Below are positions 1-6,656 of a stretch of DNA of 17,035 nucleotides, piece after piece. Both the position numbers and the translations under genes were made by a program. The first letter of the stretch is position 1. The number at the start of each line of letters is the position of its first letter. This DNA is from Zoogloeaceae bacterium. GTDB lineage: Bacteria > Pseudomonadota > Gammaproteobacteria > Burkholderiales > Rhodocyclaceae. The notes beneath the pieces were generated by a model. The model ran no database searches. It worked only from the letters and a program-made list of their open reading frames with translations, and was not told where the DNA came from. The stretch lies in NCBI GenBank assembly GCA_031290955.1, contig JAISLJ010000190.1, positions 1 through 17,035 of the forward strand. Direction: 5' to 3'.

Positions 1-92
1 AAGCTGAAACGTTCATGGAATCGCTACGCAAGATTCCAGAGCGCGTCATCCGCTACTTCAAAAACCCTAACATCATGTATGCTTCTATATAA
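1..92 (+). pseudogene. C-terminal end of an unidentified ORF, possibly a transposase
   Basis: Reading from base 3, an open frame runs to a TAA at 90-92 and encodes about 29 residues, including SLRKIPERVIRYFKNPNIMY. The composition (basic and aromatic, no low-complexity bias) looks like real coding sequence cut by the window edge. The ending, with RYF-NP-YA near the C-terminus, reminds me of some IS630-like transposase tails, but this is recollection only and too short to settle. No terminal inverted repeat can be recognised downstream. It could equally be the end of any small hypothetical protein. Confidence 0.35.
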
Positions 93-177
93 TCTATTTG
101 ATTGCCGGGTTAATAAACAACTCTTTATCCTGTGTACGATATCTGCGTATGCGATGGCCCTGCCCCTCGTTGTAATG

Positions 178-321
178 CTACATATAGTCGATGTACCACC
201 CATGGCCCGCAGCGTTGGTGTCCAGCGTGATCTTGTCGCTCGTGGTTTGGCCGATCGCCGCGCCGGAGAGGTCGGCGAAGCCGCTTAGGGAGGCTTTCGC
301 GCCAGCGAGCAATGCTTGCAG
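178..321 (-). pseudogene. Fragment resembling the C-terminal region of a large secreted protein
   Basis: A minus-strand frame that leaves the GGGA tract reads LQALLAGAKASLSGF, then ADLSGAAIGQTT, then DKITLDTNAAGHGWYIDYM, and stops at TAG (178-180). The pattern D-L-x-G-x-x-x-G-x-T followed by a short strand and D-x-x-A-A-G-x-G-W-x-x-D is one I recall from the C-terminal part of giant extracellular proteins of Gram-negative bacteria. There it is usually followed by a DPTP-type segment and a metalloprotease-like HExxHxxG motif; here it stops right after the GWYID part. The frame differs from that of the ORF on the other side of the tract. It is either a decayed remnant or the out-of-frame tail of a phase-variable gene. 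The assignment is from memory, not from a search. Confidence 0.45.
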
Positions 322-863
322 GGAGGGAGGGAGGGAGGGAGGGAGGGAGGGAGGGAGGGAGGGCGGGAGGGAGTGGGGTACCAGTTGGCAAGGGCAAGCG
401 TATCGACTGGATCGCCGTGTTCATCGGGAGAAAACTTGACGATTTCCCAAGTAATGCCAGGACGGCAATATGTTGGGTACATATCCACATCCGGATGGGT
501 ATATTGATCATATTTGGGATCGACCTTGATGAAAAAAATCACCCTGACCTTGAGATCATCCTTGTTGGTCAACATGAACTCGACCCGGTCATCGCCCCGA
601 AAACCCTTGTCTGGATAATAAGGAAACAGTTGCCCTGCCTCTCCCCCGGGTATCACGGCAGGCGCTTCAACAATAGGGGCATCAAGAAAAAGCATATCAA
701 CTCCTGTAAGGTCGAGATCAAGACTGTGCATGATCTGGTCAAGCAAGGCATTTTGATCGCCAGAATGAAGCTCGGGATCAGTCAAAAATGATGTTGGGCG
801 TTGTGTTTCTGCGGTCAGATTGCGGGGACCAGCTTCAATGGGTTGTGCGCTGCGGCGATTCAA
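285..863 (-). CDS. Hypothetical protein running into the PPSL-encoding tetranucleotide tract
   Basis: I do not recognise this 192-codon frame. Its central part (about residues 30-165) looks like a genuine soluble, acidic protein: it contains LDLDLTGVDMLFLDAP, RVEFMLTNKDDLKVRVIFF and HPDVDMYPTYCRPGITWE. There is no signal peptide or membrane segment. The last ~30 residues are an artefact-like PPSL repeat from the GGGA tract followed by a short out-of-frame tail ending at 285. The frame opens at a TTG (863) overlapping the upstream ORF's stop as TTGA, which would allow translational coupling. An ATG at 731 is an alternative start, but neither has a strong ribosome binding site. A one-unit change in the tract would swap the tail for the frame ending at 178. 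Base composition is visibly richer in A+T than in the ribosomal genes, suggesting accessory DNA. Confidence 0.45.
   Translation of the reverse strand: MNRRSAQPIEAGPRNLTAETQRPTSFLTDPELHSGDQNALLDQIMHSLDLDLTGVDMLFLDAPIVEAPAVIPGGEAGQLFPYYPDKGFRGDDRVEFMLTNKDDLKVRVIFFIKVDPKYDQYTHPDVDMYPTYCRPGITWEIVKFSPDEHGDPVDTLALANWYPTPSRPPSLPPSLPPSLPPCKHCSLARKPP
321..373 (+). repeat. (GGGA)n tetranucleotide microsatellite, potential G-quadruplex
   Basis: Ten perfect GGGA units cover 321-360. They are followed by GGG, one interrupted unit (C for A at 364) and about two further GGGA units to 373. The plus strand therefore carries many runs of three G separated by single bases, the canonical pattern for a stable G-quadruplex. 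On the minus strand the tract reads as repeated Pro-Pro-Ser-Leu in all frames without stops. Since the unit is four bases, every gain or loss shifts the frame of any ORF crossing it, and long perfect tracts of this kind are prone to slippage. Confidence 0.95.
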
Positions 864-1222
864 GACAATTCCGAATTGCCCTGATCGTGATTGAGCCGAC
901 TGTGGATCATCGCCATTTCAATCAGCATGTTTGCATTGAACGCCAGTGTCTTGCCTTCATTGGAATCCATTCCCGTCGCACCAACGAACAGGGTATTTCC
1001 CAACAACGAAAGCTCGCCGTAGCGCCAGCCGCCATCCGGCGCGGTCGCCCCCAGAAACACCGGCGCATTCTGGCTGTTGAGCCCCCTTGCCGCCCGAATC
1101 AGGCGTCCATCCACGTTCCGCCGATACACAAGCAGCAGAGTCCTGGCAAGTCCTGCGAGCAGCAATTGCCCCTCCTTCGCCTGCGGACACCCTGGCCCCG
1201 AAAGGAAATGCCGGAAGCGTTT
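860..1222 (-). CDS. Hypothetical protein fragment upstream of the tract-containing ORF
   Basis: An open frame runs from 1222 to a TGA at 860-862. No ATG opens it; a TTG at 1165 gives 101 codons. The part from about 1195 onward reads like real protein: LLLAGLARTLLLVYRRNVDG, then APVFLGATAPDGGWRYGELS, then GNTLFVGATGMDSNEGKTLA. Lacking a proper start and beginning just after the rplQ terminator, it is probably the C-terminal remnant of a longer gene truncated where the ribosomal operon begins. The stop overlaps the TTG start of the next ORF (TTGA), consistent with a two-gene unit. I cannot assign a family. Confidence 0.4.
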   Translation of the reverse strand, partial: KRFRHFLSGPGCPQAKEGQLLLAGLARTLLLVYRRNVDGRLIRAARGLNSQNAPVFLGATAPDGGWRYGELSLLGNTLFVGATGMDSNEGKTLAFNANMLIEMAMIHSRLNHDQGNSELS

Positions 1223-1237
1223 TCACGCCTCCGGCAT
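1195..1237 (-). terminator. Rho-independent terminator of the spc-alpha ribosomal operon
   Basis: In minus-strand orientation a 12-bp stem (1237-1226 with 1219-1208) with a 6-base loop contains a single G-U wobble. It is followed by TTTCCTTT, a pyrimidine-rich and partly U-rich tail. It lies about 50 nt after the rplQ stop, where the transcript would be expected to end. Confidence 0.75.
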
Positions 1238-1286
1238 CGGTTTGGGCAATTGGCTTTCATCGGTATCCGCGCCAGCGCAGCACGGA

Positions 1287-1691
1287 TCAGCTTTCGGCTT
1301 CCTGCCCGACTGCTTCCGGCGCTTCCTCGATTTCGGGGCGATCCAGAAGTTCGACGTAGGCGAGCGGCGCATTGTCCCCAACGCGGAAACCACATTTGAG
1401 GATGCGCAGGTAGCCACCGGGACGCTTGGCGTAGCGCGGCCCCAGTTCGTCGAAGAGCTTCACGACGACATCACGGTCCCGCAGTCGATCAAAGGCCAGA
1501 CGCCGGTTGGCGAGGCTGGGCTTCTTGCCCAGGGTAATCAATGGTTCCACGACACGGCGCAGTTCCTTGGCCTTGGGCAGCGTGGTCTTGATCGCCTCGT
1601 GCCGCAGCAGGGAAACACTCATGTTGCGCAGCATCGCCAGGCGATGGCTGGAAGTACGGTTCAGTTTTCGCAAACCTAAACGGTGACGCAT
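1287..1691 (-). CDS. rplQ: 50S ribosomal protein L17
   Basis: This gene encodes 134 residues, close to the usual 127-130 of bacterial L17. L17 is a large-subunit protein near the exit tunnel. The N-terminus MRHRLGLRKLNRTSSHR is the family signature, followed by the conserved TTLPKAKELRRVVEPLIT and KRPGGYLRILKCG blocks. The C-terminus carries a short acidic tail (EIEEAPEAVGQEAES), a normal lineage-specific extension. AAAGGA lies 8 nt before the ATG. It is last in the alpha operon, 60 nt after rpoA, and is followed by a hairpin terminator. Confidence 0.97.
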   Translation of the reverse strand: MRHRLGLRKLNRTSSHRLAMLRNMSVSLLRHEAIKTTLPKAKELRRVVEPLITLGKKPSLANRRLAFDRLRDRDVVVKLFDELGPRYAKRPGGYLRILKCGFRVGDNAPLAYVELLDRPEIEEAPEAVGQEAES

Positions 1692-1751
1692 GGTTCATTC
1701 CTTTCGTTGTACAGGCGTCCCTTCAAGGGAGAAATTGGGTGGATCGGGCGA

Positions 1752-2732
1752 TCAGAGCGCGGAACGGTCAAGACCGGCGGGCGGCCAGTTCTCAAGCCGC
1801 ATGCCCAGCGTCAGACCGCGATTGGCCAGCACTTCCTTGATTTCATTCAAGGATTTGCGTCCCAGATTCGGCGTCTTCAGGAGATCGTTCTCGGTACGCT
1901 GGATGAGATCGCCAATGTAGTAGATGTTCTCCGCCTTGAGGCAGTTTGCCGAGCGAACGGTCAGTTCCAAGTCATCCACCGGGCGCAGGAGTACCGGGTC
2001 GACCTGCACGGGCTTCGAGGATTCCACGGCGGGCGAGGAACCTTCCAGATCGGCGAAGACCGTCAGTTGCTCAACCAGGATGCGGGCGGCACAGCGGATG
2101 GCTTCCTCGGGCTGGATCACTCCGTTCGTCTCGATTTCGACAATCAGCTTGTCCAGATCGGTGCGCTGTTCCACGCGCGCGGATTCCACGGCGTAGGCGA
2201 CACGCTTCACCGGCGAGAAAGAGGCGTCCAGCACCAGTTGCCCGATGGTCTTCGTCTCCCGCAGGTTGCGGATGTTGCCGGGAACATAGCCACGGCCCTT
2301 CTCGACCTTGAACTCCATAGCGATCTTGCCGCCCGGTTGCAGGCGCGCGATCACATGCTCGGGATTGATGACCTCCACGTCATGCGGAAGGTCGATGTCG
2401 CTCGCACGGATCACGCCCGGCCCTTCCTTCCTGAGCGTGAGCAGAACCTCGGCGCGGTTCAGGAGTTTGAACACCACGCCTTTCAGGTTCAGGAGGATAT
2501 CCACCACATCCTCTTCCACGCCGTCGATGGTGGAATATTCGTGCAGGACATTCTCGATCGTCACCTCCGTCGGCGCATAGCCATCCATGGAGGAAAGCAG
2601 GATGCGACGCAGGGCGTTGCCGAGGGTATGCCCGAAGCCGCGCTCGAAGGGTTCCATGACGACCCGGGCTTCCACCGGGGAGACGTTCTGAACGTCGATG
2701 ATGCGCGGTTTCAAGAGAGCATTGCTGTACAT
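1752..2732 (-). CDS. rpoA: DNA-directed RNA polymerase subunit alpha
   Basis: The 326-residue product is the alpha subunit that nucleates core RNA polymerase assembly (alpha dimer, then beta and beta') and contacts activators and UP elements. The N-terminal assembly domain (about 1-230) shows the invariant FERGFGHTLGNALRRILLSS and the EKGRGYVP block. After a short linker, the C-terminal domain (about 245-315) contains RPVDDLELTVRSANCLKAE, whose Arg260 corresponds to E. coli Arg265 at the DNA contact, and TPNLGRKSLNEIKEVL. AAAGGA precedes the ATG. It lies in the canonical position between rpsD and rplQ. The length matches other betaproteobacterial alpha subunits. Confidence 0.98.
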   Translation of the reverse strand: MYSNALLKPRIIDVQNVSPVEARVVMEPFERGFGHTLGNALRRILLSSMDGYAPTEVTIENVLHEYSTIDGVEEDVVDILLNLKGVVFKLLNRAEVLLTLRKEGPGVIRASDIDLPHDVEVINPEHVIARLQPGGKIAMEFKVEKGRGYVPGNIRNLRETKTIGQLVLDASFSPVKRVAYAVESARVEQRTDLDKLIVEIETNGVIQPEEAIRCAARILVEQLTVFADLEGSSPAVESSKPVQVDPVLLRPVDDLELTVRSANCLKAENIYYIGDLIQRTENDLLKTPNLGRKSLNEIKEVLANRGLTLGMRLENWPPAGLDRSAL

Positions 2733-2769
2733 GGCTGTCCTTTATCTTGCAAGTCACCGGGAAACCCGG

Positions 2770-3399
2770 TTACTTCGAGTACAGTTCGATGACCAGACCT
2801 TCGTTCAGGGTCGGGGAAAGCTCGGAACGATCCGGCATGGCCTTGAAGGTACCCTTGCCTTCCTTCGTCTCCACGGCGATCCATTCGGGAAAACCGCGTG
2901 ATTCCGCCGCTTCCAGCGCCGCCTTCACCCGCAGGTGGGCGCGCGCCTTCTCGGTCAGCGAAACCACATCGCCCGGACGCACGGTATAGGACGGGATATT
3001 CACCCGCTTGCCATTCACCGCCACGCCATTGTGGCGCACGATCTGGCGCGCTTCCGCGCGGGAAGCGCCAAAGCCCATGCGATAGACGACGGAATCCAGC
3101 CGGGCTTCCAGAAGGCGCAGCAGGTTTTCACCCGTCTGGCCCTTGCGGCGCTCGGCCTCCTTGAAGGTACGGCGAAACTGGCCTTCCAGCACGCCATAGA
3201 CGCGCCGGATCTTCTGTTTGGCGCGCAGGTGCACACCATAGTCGGAAAGCCGCGCCCCGGATTTCAGTCCATGCTGTCCCGGCGCATGGGAGCGGCGCTC
3301 GATGGCGCATTTCTCGGAAAAGCATTTTTCGCCCTTCAGGAACAATTTCTCCCCTTCGCGGCGGCACTGGCGGCATTTGGGATCAAGATTACGAGCCAT
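2770..3399 (-). CDS. rpsD: 30S ribosomal protein S4, four-cysteine zinc form
   Basis: A 209-residue primary 16S rRNA-binding protein that starts assembly of the 30S body; in enterobacteria it also represses the alpha operon. The N-terminus carries C9-X2-C12-X13-C26-X4-C31, the zinc-binding arrangement known from Thermus S4 and lost in E. coli. The S4 RNA-binding domain is clear in the middle (LEARLDSVVYRMGFGASRAE, RQIVRHNGVAVNGKRVNIPS), and the end LNEGLVIELYSK is typical. It sits 12 nt after rpsK and 37 nt before rpoA. Among betaproteobacteria I associate this cysteine-rich N-terminus (MARNLDPKCRQCRREGEK) with Rhodocyclales, which guides the taxonomic guess. Confidence 0.98.
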   Translation of the reverse strand: MARNLDPKCRQCRREGEKLFLKGEKCFSEKCAIERRSHAPGQHGLKSGARLSDYGVHLRAKQKIRRVYGVLEGQFRRTFKEAERRKGQTGENLLRLLEARLDSVVYRMGFGASRAEARQIVRHNGVAVNGKRVNIPSYTVRPGDVVSLTEKARAHLRVKAALEAAESRGFPEWIAVETKEGKGTFKAMPDRSELSPTLNEGLVIELYSK

Positions 3400-3411
3400 G
3401 TTCTGTTCTCC

Positions 3412-3801
3412 TTACATCCGGCGCTTTTTCGGCGGACGGCAACCGTTGTGCGGCACTGGCGTCACATCGGTGATGCCCGTGATCTTCATGCCCAAGGCAT
3501 TCAAGGCGCGGACGGAAGATTCACGACCAGGGCCGGGACCCTTGATGCGGACTTCCAGATTCTTCACGCCGAATTCCTGCGCGGCCCGGCCCGCGACCGA
3601 AGCGGCTTCCTGCGCGGCGAACGGCGTCGATTTGCGTGAGCCGCGAAAGCCCGCGCCGCCGGACGAGGCCCAGGAAAGCGCGTTCCCCTGGCGATCGGTG
3701 ATGGTAATGATGGTGTTGTTGAAGGAAGCGTGGATGTGGGCGACGCCCTCGGCCACATTCTTCTTCACTTTCTTCCGGACTTTCTGGGTGGTTTTAGCCA
3801 T
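3412..3801 (-). CDS. rpsK: 30S ribosomal protein S11
   Basis: This 129-residue protein lines the platform of the small subunit, next to the mRNA exit and the 3' end of 16S rRNA, and contacts S7 and S18. Diagnostic blocks are GVAHIHASFNNTIITITDRQ, then SWASSGGAGFRGSRKSTPFA, then VRIKGPGPGRESSVRALN, and the C-terminal DVTPVPHNGCRPPKKRRM. Length equals that of E. coli S11 (129). It is 12 nt from both rpsM and rpsD, so translation is probably coupled along the alpha operon. Confidence 0.98.
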   Translation of the reverse strand: MAKTTQKVRKKVKKNVAEGVAHIHASFNNTIITITDRQGNALSWASSGGAGFRGSRKSTPFAAQEAASVAGRAAQEFGVKNLEVRIKGPGPGRESSVRALNALGMKITGITDVTPVPHNGCRPPKKRRM

Positions 3802-3813
3802 GTGGGAATCCCT

Positions 3814-4179
3814 TTATTTCTTCTTTGCGGCAATCGCCTTGCGCGGTCCCTTGCGGGTACGCGCATTGGTCCGCGTGCGCTGGCCGCGCACGGGAAGCCC
3901 CTTGCGATGACGAAGACCACGATAACAACCCAGATCCATGAGACGCTTGATGCTCATGGTCACTTCGCGACGCAAATCCCCTTCCACGGTGAATTTGCTG
4001 ATTTCATCGCGCAGCTTTTCCATGTCGGCGTCCGACAGATCCTTCACTTTGACAGACCGGGTCACGCCAGCAGCGTCACAGATTTTCCGGGCGCGTGACC
4101 GACCAACGCCATAAATGGCGGTCAACGCGATCTCCGCGTGCTGGTGATTCGGAATGTTTACCCCTGCAATACGGGCCAT
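3814..4179 (-). CDS. rpsM: 30S ribosomal protein S13
   Basis: A 121-residue head protein of the small subunit, which contacts P-site tRNA through its tail and bridges to the 50S subunit. The start MARIAGVNIPNHQHAEIALT, the helix-turn-helix region AIYGVGRSRARKICDAAGV and the basic end RGQRTRTNARTRKGPRK are all characteristic. A GGAG motif precedes the ATG by about 8 nt. In E. coli this is the first gene of the alpha operon and S4 binds its leader. Here only 41 nt separate it from rpmJ and I see no convincing separate promoter, so transcription probably continues from the spc operon. Confidence 0.98.
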   Translation of the reverse strand: MARIAGVNIPNHQHAEIALTAIYGVGRSRARKICDAAGVTRSVKVKDLSDADMEKLRDEISKFTVEGDLRREVTMSIKRLMDLGCYRGLRHRKGLPVRGQRTRTNARTRKGPRKAIAAKKK

Positions 4180-4220
4180 TGATGCACTCCAATGTCAAAA
4201 ATTAAACGAAACGGAAACTC

Positions 4221-4334
4221 TCAGCCCTGACGCTGCTTGTGACGCGGATCCTTGCAAATGATCCGGACCACGCCCTTGCGGCGAATCACCTTGCAATTGC
4301 GACAAATGCGCTTTACGGAAGGCAAGACTTTCAT
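4221..4334 (-). CDS. rpmJ: 50S ribosomal protein L36, zinc-ribbon form
   Basis: A 37-residue gene that is easy to overlook. It reads MKVLPSVKRICRNCKVI, continues RRKGVVRIICKDPRHKQ and ends RQG. Zinc ligands C11, C14, C27 and H32 are all present, so this is the zinc-containing (C+) type. L36 sits on 23S rRNA near the GTPase-associated region and stabilises the subunit. AGGAG precedes the ATG by 9-10 nt. Position between infA and rpsM is the canonical one. Confidence 0.96.
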   Translation of the reverse strand: MKVLPSVKRICRNCKVIRRKGVVRIICKDPRHKQRQG

Positions 4335-4442
4335 GTTGACGACTCCTCGAATGGAAGGATGAGGAAGCAGCCGTGTTCCCCTTCCCTCCGGGTTATGCGT
4401 AGAGAATGTTGCAAACGGAAGAAATTCATCATTGATTCCTTC
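4335..4442 (-). other. 108-nt gap between infA and rpmJ, no gene seen
   Basis: This is the largest spacer within an operon whose other gaps range from a 4-nt overlap to 60 nt. It holds the rpmJ ribosome binding site (AGGAG) at its downstream end and a weak GGAAG/CTTCC inverted pair. No open frame of note and no convincing -35/-10 pair was found. It could hold a processing site or a weak internal promoter, but the sequence does not show this clearly. Confidence 0.5.
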
Positions 4443-4661
4443 CTACTTGGTCCGGAAAACGATCCGGGCCTTGGTCAAATCATAGGGTGTGAGCTGCACC
4501 GTCACCTTGTCGCCGGGAAGGATGCGGATATAGTGCAGTCGCATCTTGCCGGAAATGAAGGCATGCACCACATGCCCGTTTTCCAGCTTGACCTTGAAGG
4601 TCGCGTTGGGGAGGTTTTCCAGCACCTCGCCCTGCATCTCGATCAAGTCTTCCTTCGCCAT
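4443..4661 (-). CDS. infA: Translation initiation factor IF-1
   Basis: A 72-residue single OB-fold protein that binds the A site of the 30S subunit during initiation with IF2 and IF3. Length equals that of E. coli IF1. Diagnostic residues include MAKEDLIEMQGEVLENLPNA, then FKVKLENGHVVHAFISGKMR, then ILPGDKVTVQLTPYDLTKAR. The start follows the secY stop by 3 nt, which suggests translational coupling. Placement between secY and rpmJ is common in betaproteobacteria, unlike E. coli, where infA lies elsewhere. Confidence 0.97.
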   Translation of the reverse strand: MAKEDLIEMQGEVLENLPNATFKVKLENGHVVHAFISGKMRLHYIRILPGDKVTVQLTPYDLTKARIVFRTK

Positions 4662-4664
4662 ATC

Positions 4665-5987
4665 CTAGTAGCGCCCCTTGAAATTCGCCTTGCGCAGAAG
4701 GCTTTCATACTGGTGCGACATCAGATAAGCCTGTACCTGCTGCATGAAATCCATTGTGACCACGACAATGATGAGCAACGAGGTGCCGCCGAAATAAAAG
4801 GGCACGTTCCACCACAGGCGCAGGAATTCCGGCAGGAGGCAGACGAGCGTGATATAGATGGCGCCCATCAGGGTAAGGCGCATCAAAATCTTGTCCAGAT
4901 AACGCGCCGTCTGCTCGCCGGGGCGGATGCCGGGGACGAAGGCGCCGCTCTTCTTCAGACTGTCCGCCGTCTCGCGTGGATTGAAGACCAGCGCTGTGTA
5001 GAAGAAGCAGAAAAAGACGATTGCGGAAGCATAGAGCAGCAGATAGACCGGTTGACCGGGCGAGAGCGCCGAAGTGATTTCCCGCAGCCAGACCGAGGAA
5101 TGATCCGGCCCCACCCAACCCGTCGCCGTCGCCGGGAAGAGAATCACGGCGGAAGCGAAGATCGGCGGAATCACCCCGGACATGTTGAGTTTCAGGGGCA
5201 GGTAGTTGGAGCGCGGCGCGCCGCCGCCATGCAGGCCGCCCATCATCTGGTGCTTGGCGTAATTGAGGAGCACCCGGCGCTGCCCGCGTTCCACGAACAC
5301 GACAAAGGCCGTCACCACCACCACCAGGATGCAGATGAAGATCGTCACCAAGGGATGCATGCTGCCGGTGCTCGTCAGGTCAAAGAGACCGCCGATCGCG
5401 CCGGGCAAGCCGGCCACGATCCCGGCGAAGATGATGAGGGAAATGCCGTTCCCCAACCCTCGTTCGGTAATCTGTTCGCCCAGCCACATGAGGAACATGG
5501 TGCCCGTCACCAGCGTGATGATCGTCAGGAAGCGAAACGAAAATCCCGGCGCATAGACCAGCCCCTGTTGCGATTCCAGCAACATGGCAATGCCCAGCGA
5601 CTGCACCGTGCCCAGGAGCAAGGTGCCATAGCGGGTGTATTGGGTGATCTTCCGGCGCCCGGACTCGCCTTCCTTCTTCAGGGCTTCAAGCTGCGGCACG
5701 GCGTAGGTCATCATCTGCATGATGATGGAAGCCGTAATGTAGGGCATGATCCCCAGGGCAAAGATGGAAAGACGACTGATGGCCCCGCCCGAGAACATGT
5801 TCAGCATGCCCAGAATGCCGCCTTCCTGTGACTGGAAGAGTTGGGCAAGGGCATCCGGATTGATGCCGGGCACAGGGATGTGCGCGCCAATGCGATAGAC
5901 AATCAGCGCGCCCAAGAGGAACAAGAGGCGGCTCTGCAAGTCGCCAAACTTGTTTTTCGCCTTGTCGGAAGGACGGGAATTCGCCAA
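4665..5987 (-). CDS. secY: Protein translocase subunit SecY
   Basis: The 440-residue pore subunit of the SecYEG translocon in the inner membrane exports unfolded proteins with SecA and inserts membrane proteins from the ribosome. Ten hydrophobic helices can be counted. Signature blocks are LLFLLGALIVYRIGAHIPVP, then FALGIMPYITASIIMQMM, then GERGLGNGIS-type (ERGLGNGISLIIFAGIVAG), then LKLNMSGVIPPIFASAVI, and the cytosolic C-terminus RKANFKGRY. The start codon is TTG at 5985-5987, with AGGA about 8 nt before it. I see no in-frame ATG between the rplO stop and this point that would give a family-like N-terminus. It ends in TAG, 3 nt before infA. Confidence 0.98.
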   Translation of the reverse strand: MANSRPSDKAKNKFGDLQSRLLFLLGALIVYRIGAHIPVPGINPDALAQLFQSQEGGILGMLNMFSGGAISRLSIFALGIMPYITASIIMQMMTYAVPQLEALKKEGESGRRKITQYTRYGTLLLGTVQSLGIAMLLESQQGLVYAPGFSFRFLTIITLVTGTMFLMWLGEQITERGLGNGISLIIFAGIVAGLPGAIGGLFDLTSTGSMHPLVTIFICILVVVVTAFVVFVERGQRRVLLNYAKHQMMGGLHGGGAPRSNYLPLKLNMSGVIPPIFASAVILFPATATGWVGPDHSSVWLREITSALSPGQPVYLLLYASAIVFFCFFYTALVFNPRETADSLKKSGAFVPGIRPGEQTARYLDKILMRLTLMGAIYITLVCLLPEFLRLWWNVPFYFGGTSLLIIVVVTMDFMQQVQAYLMSHQYESLLRKANFKGRY

Positions 5988-6007
5988 GATGCTTTTCCTC
6001 GCCGTCC

Positions 6008-6463
6008 TCAGGCTTCCGTGGCGACGGCAAGGTCAATGACGCTGCCGCCCGCCGCCTCGATCGCCGCCTTCGCGCCGCGCGTGGCTCCCACGCCCTTCAG
6101 CGTCACCTTGCGGGTGATTTCGCCGGAAAGGATCACCTTGGCGGAAAGAATGTCATTCGCCACCAGCCCCGCCTGTTTCAGGACGAGCAAATCCACTTCG
6201 TCCACGGAAAGGGCATTCAGTTCGGAAAGACGCACTTCCACATTGCGAGCCTGGGCGCGGGAAAAGAAACCGCGCTTGGGCAACCGCCGATAAATGGGCA
6301 TCTGTCCGCCTTCAAAGCCGACCTTGTGGAAACCGCCCGCGCGGGATTTCTGGCCCTTGTGACCACGCCCCCCTGTCTTGCCCAAGCCGGAGCCAATGCC
6401 GCGCCCGACGCGCTTTCCCGCGTGCTTTGCGCCTGCGGCAGGTTTGATGGTATTGAGTCGCAT
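6008..6463 (-). CDS. rplO: 50S ribosomal protein L15
   Basis: A 151-residue late-assembly large-subunit protein, slightly longer than the E. coli form (144). It starts MRLNTIKPAAGAKHAGKR and carries the glycine- and basic-rich GRGIGSGLGKTGGRGHKG extension that reaches into 23S rRNA, then GFEGGQMPIYRRLPKRGF, and the C-terminal LKGVGATRGAKAAIEAAGG. It starts 4 nt after the rpmD stop and is followed by secY after 20 nt, the universal L15-SecY arrangement. Confidence 0.97.
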   Translation of the reverse strand: MRLNTIKPAAGAKHAGKRVGRGIGSGLGKTGGRGHKGQKSRAGGFHKVGFEGGQMPIYRRLPKRGFFSRAQARNVEVRLSELNALSVDEVDLLVLKQAGLVANDILSAKVILSGEITRKVTLKGVGATRGAKAAIEAAGGSVIDLAVATEA

Positions 6464-6467
6464 CGGA

Positions 6468-6656
6468 TCAGCCCTCGTATTTCAGGAGATAGGCAACCTT
6501 GCGGATCATGCCGCGAACCGCGGGTGTATCCTCCAGCGCCACGGTGTGGTGGATTCGCTTGAGACCTAGGCCGCGCACGGTGGCGCGGTGCGAGCCTTTC
6601 GTTCCGATGACGCTTCTCACGAGCGTCACCTTGAGTGTTTTTTCCGCCATCTTCAT
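6468..6656 (-). CDS. rpmD: 50S ribosomal protein L30
   Basis: A 62-residue small two-helix, three-strand protein of the large subunit. Diagnostic segments are KTLKVTLVRSVIGTKGSHRA, then RGLGLKRIHHTVALEDTPAV, then RGMIRKVAYLLKYE. The ATG at 6656 overlaps the rpsE stop as ATGA. A second ATG at 6650 (protein beginning MAEKTLKV, 60 residues) is better spaced from the GGGG upstream and may be the true start. Both keep the gene within the usual 59-62-residue range. Confidence 0.95.
   Translation of the reverse strand: MKMAEKTLKVTLVRSVIGTKGSHRATVRGLGLKRIHHTVALEDTPAVRGMIRKVAYLLKYEG

Noticed and set aside
321..373. GGGA tract as a CRISPR array or structural protein repeat
   Set aside because: The unit is four bases with no spacers, and all reading frames give the same low-complexity peptide.
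1683..2792. 369-codon plus-strand open frame opposite rpoA
   Set aside because: Fully antisense to rpoA, which has all its domain signatures; no matching ribosome binding site or family.
4180..4220. TTGACA upstream of rpsM as an alpha-operon promoter
   Set aside because: No acceptable -10 box lies 16-18 nt downstream, and that position falls inside the rpsM coding sequence.
4239..5831. 530-codon plus-strand open frame opposite secY and infA
   Set aside because: It lies antisense to the unmistakable secY, infA and rpmJ genes; its product is rich in His, Gln and Asp with no family signature.
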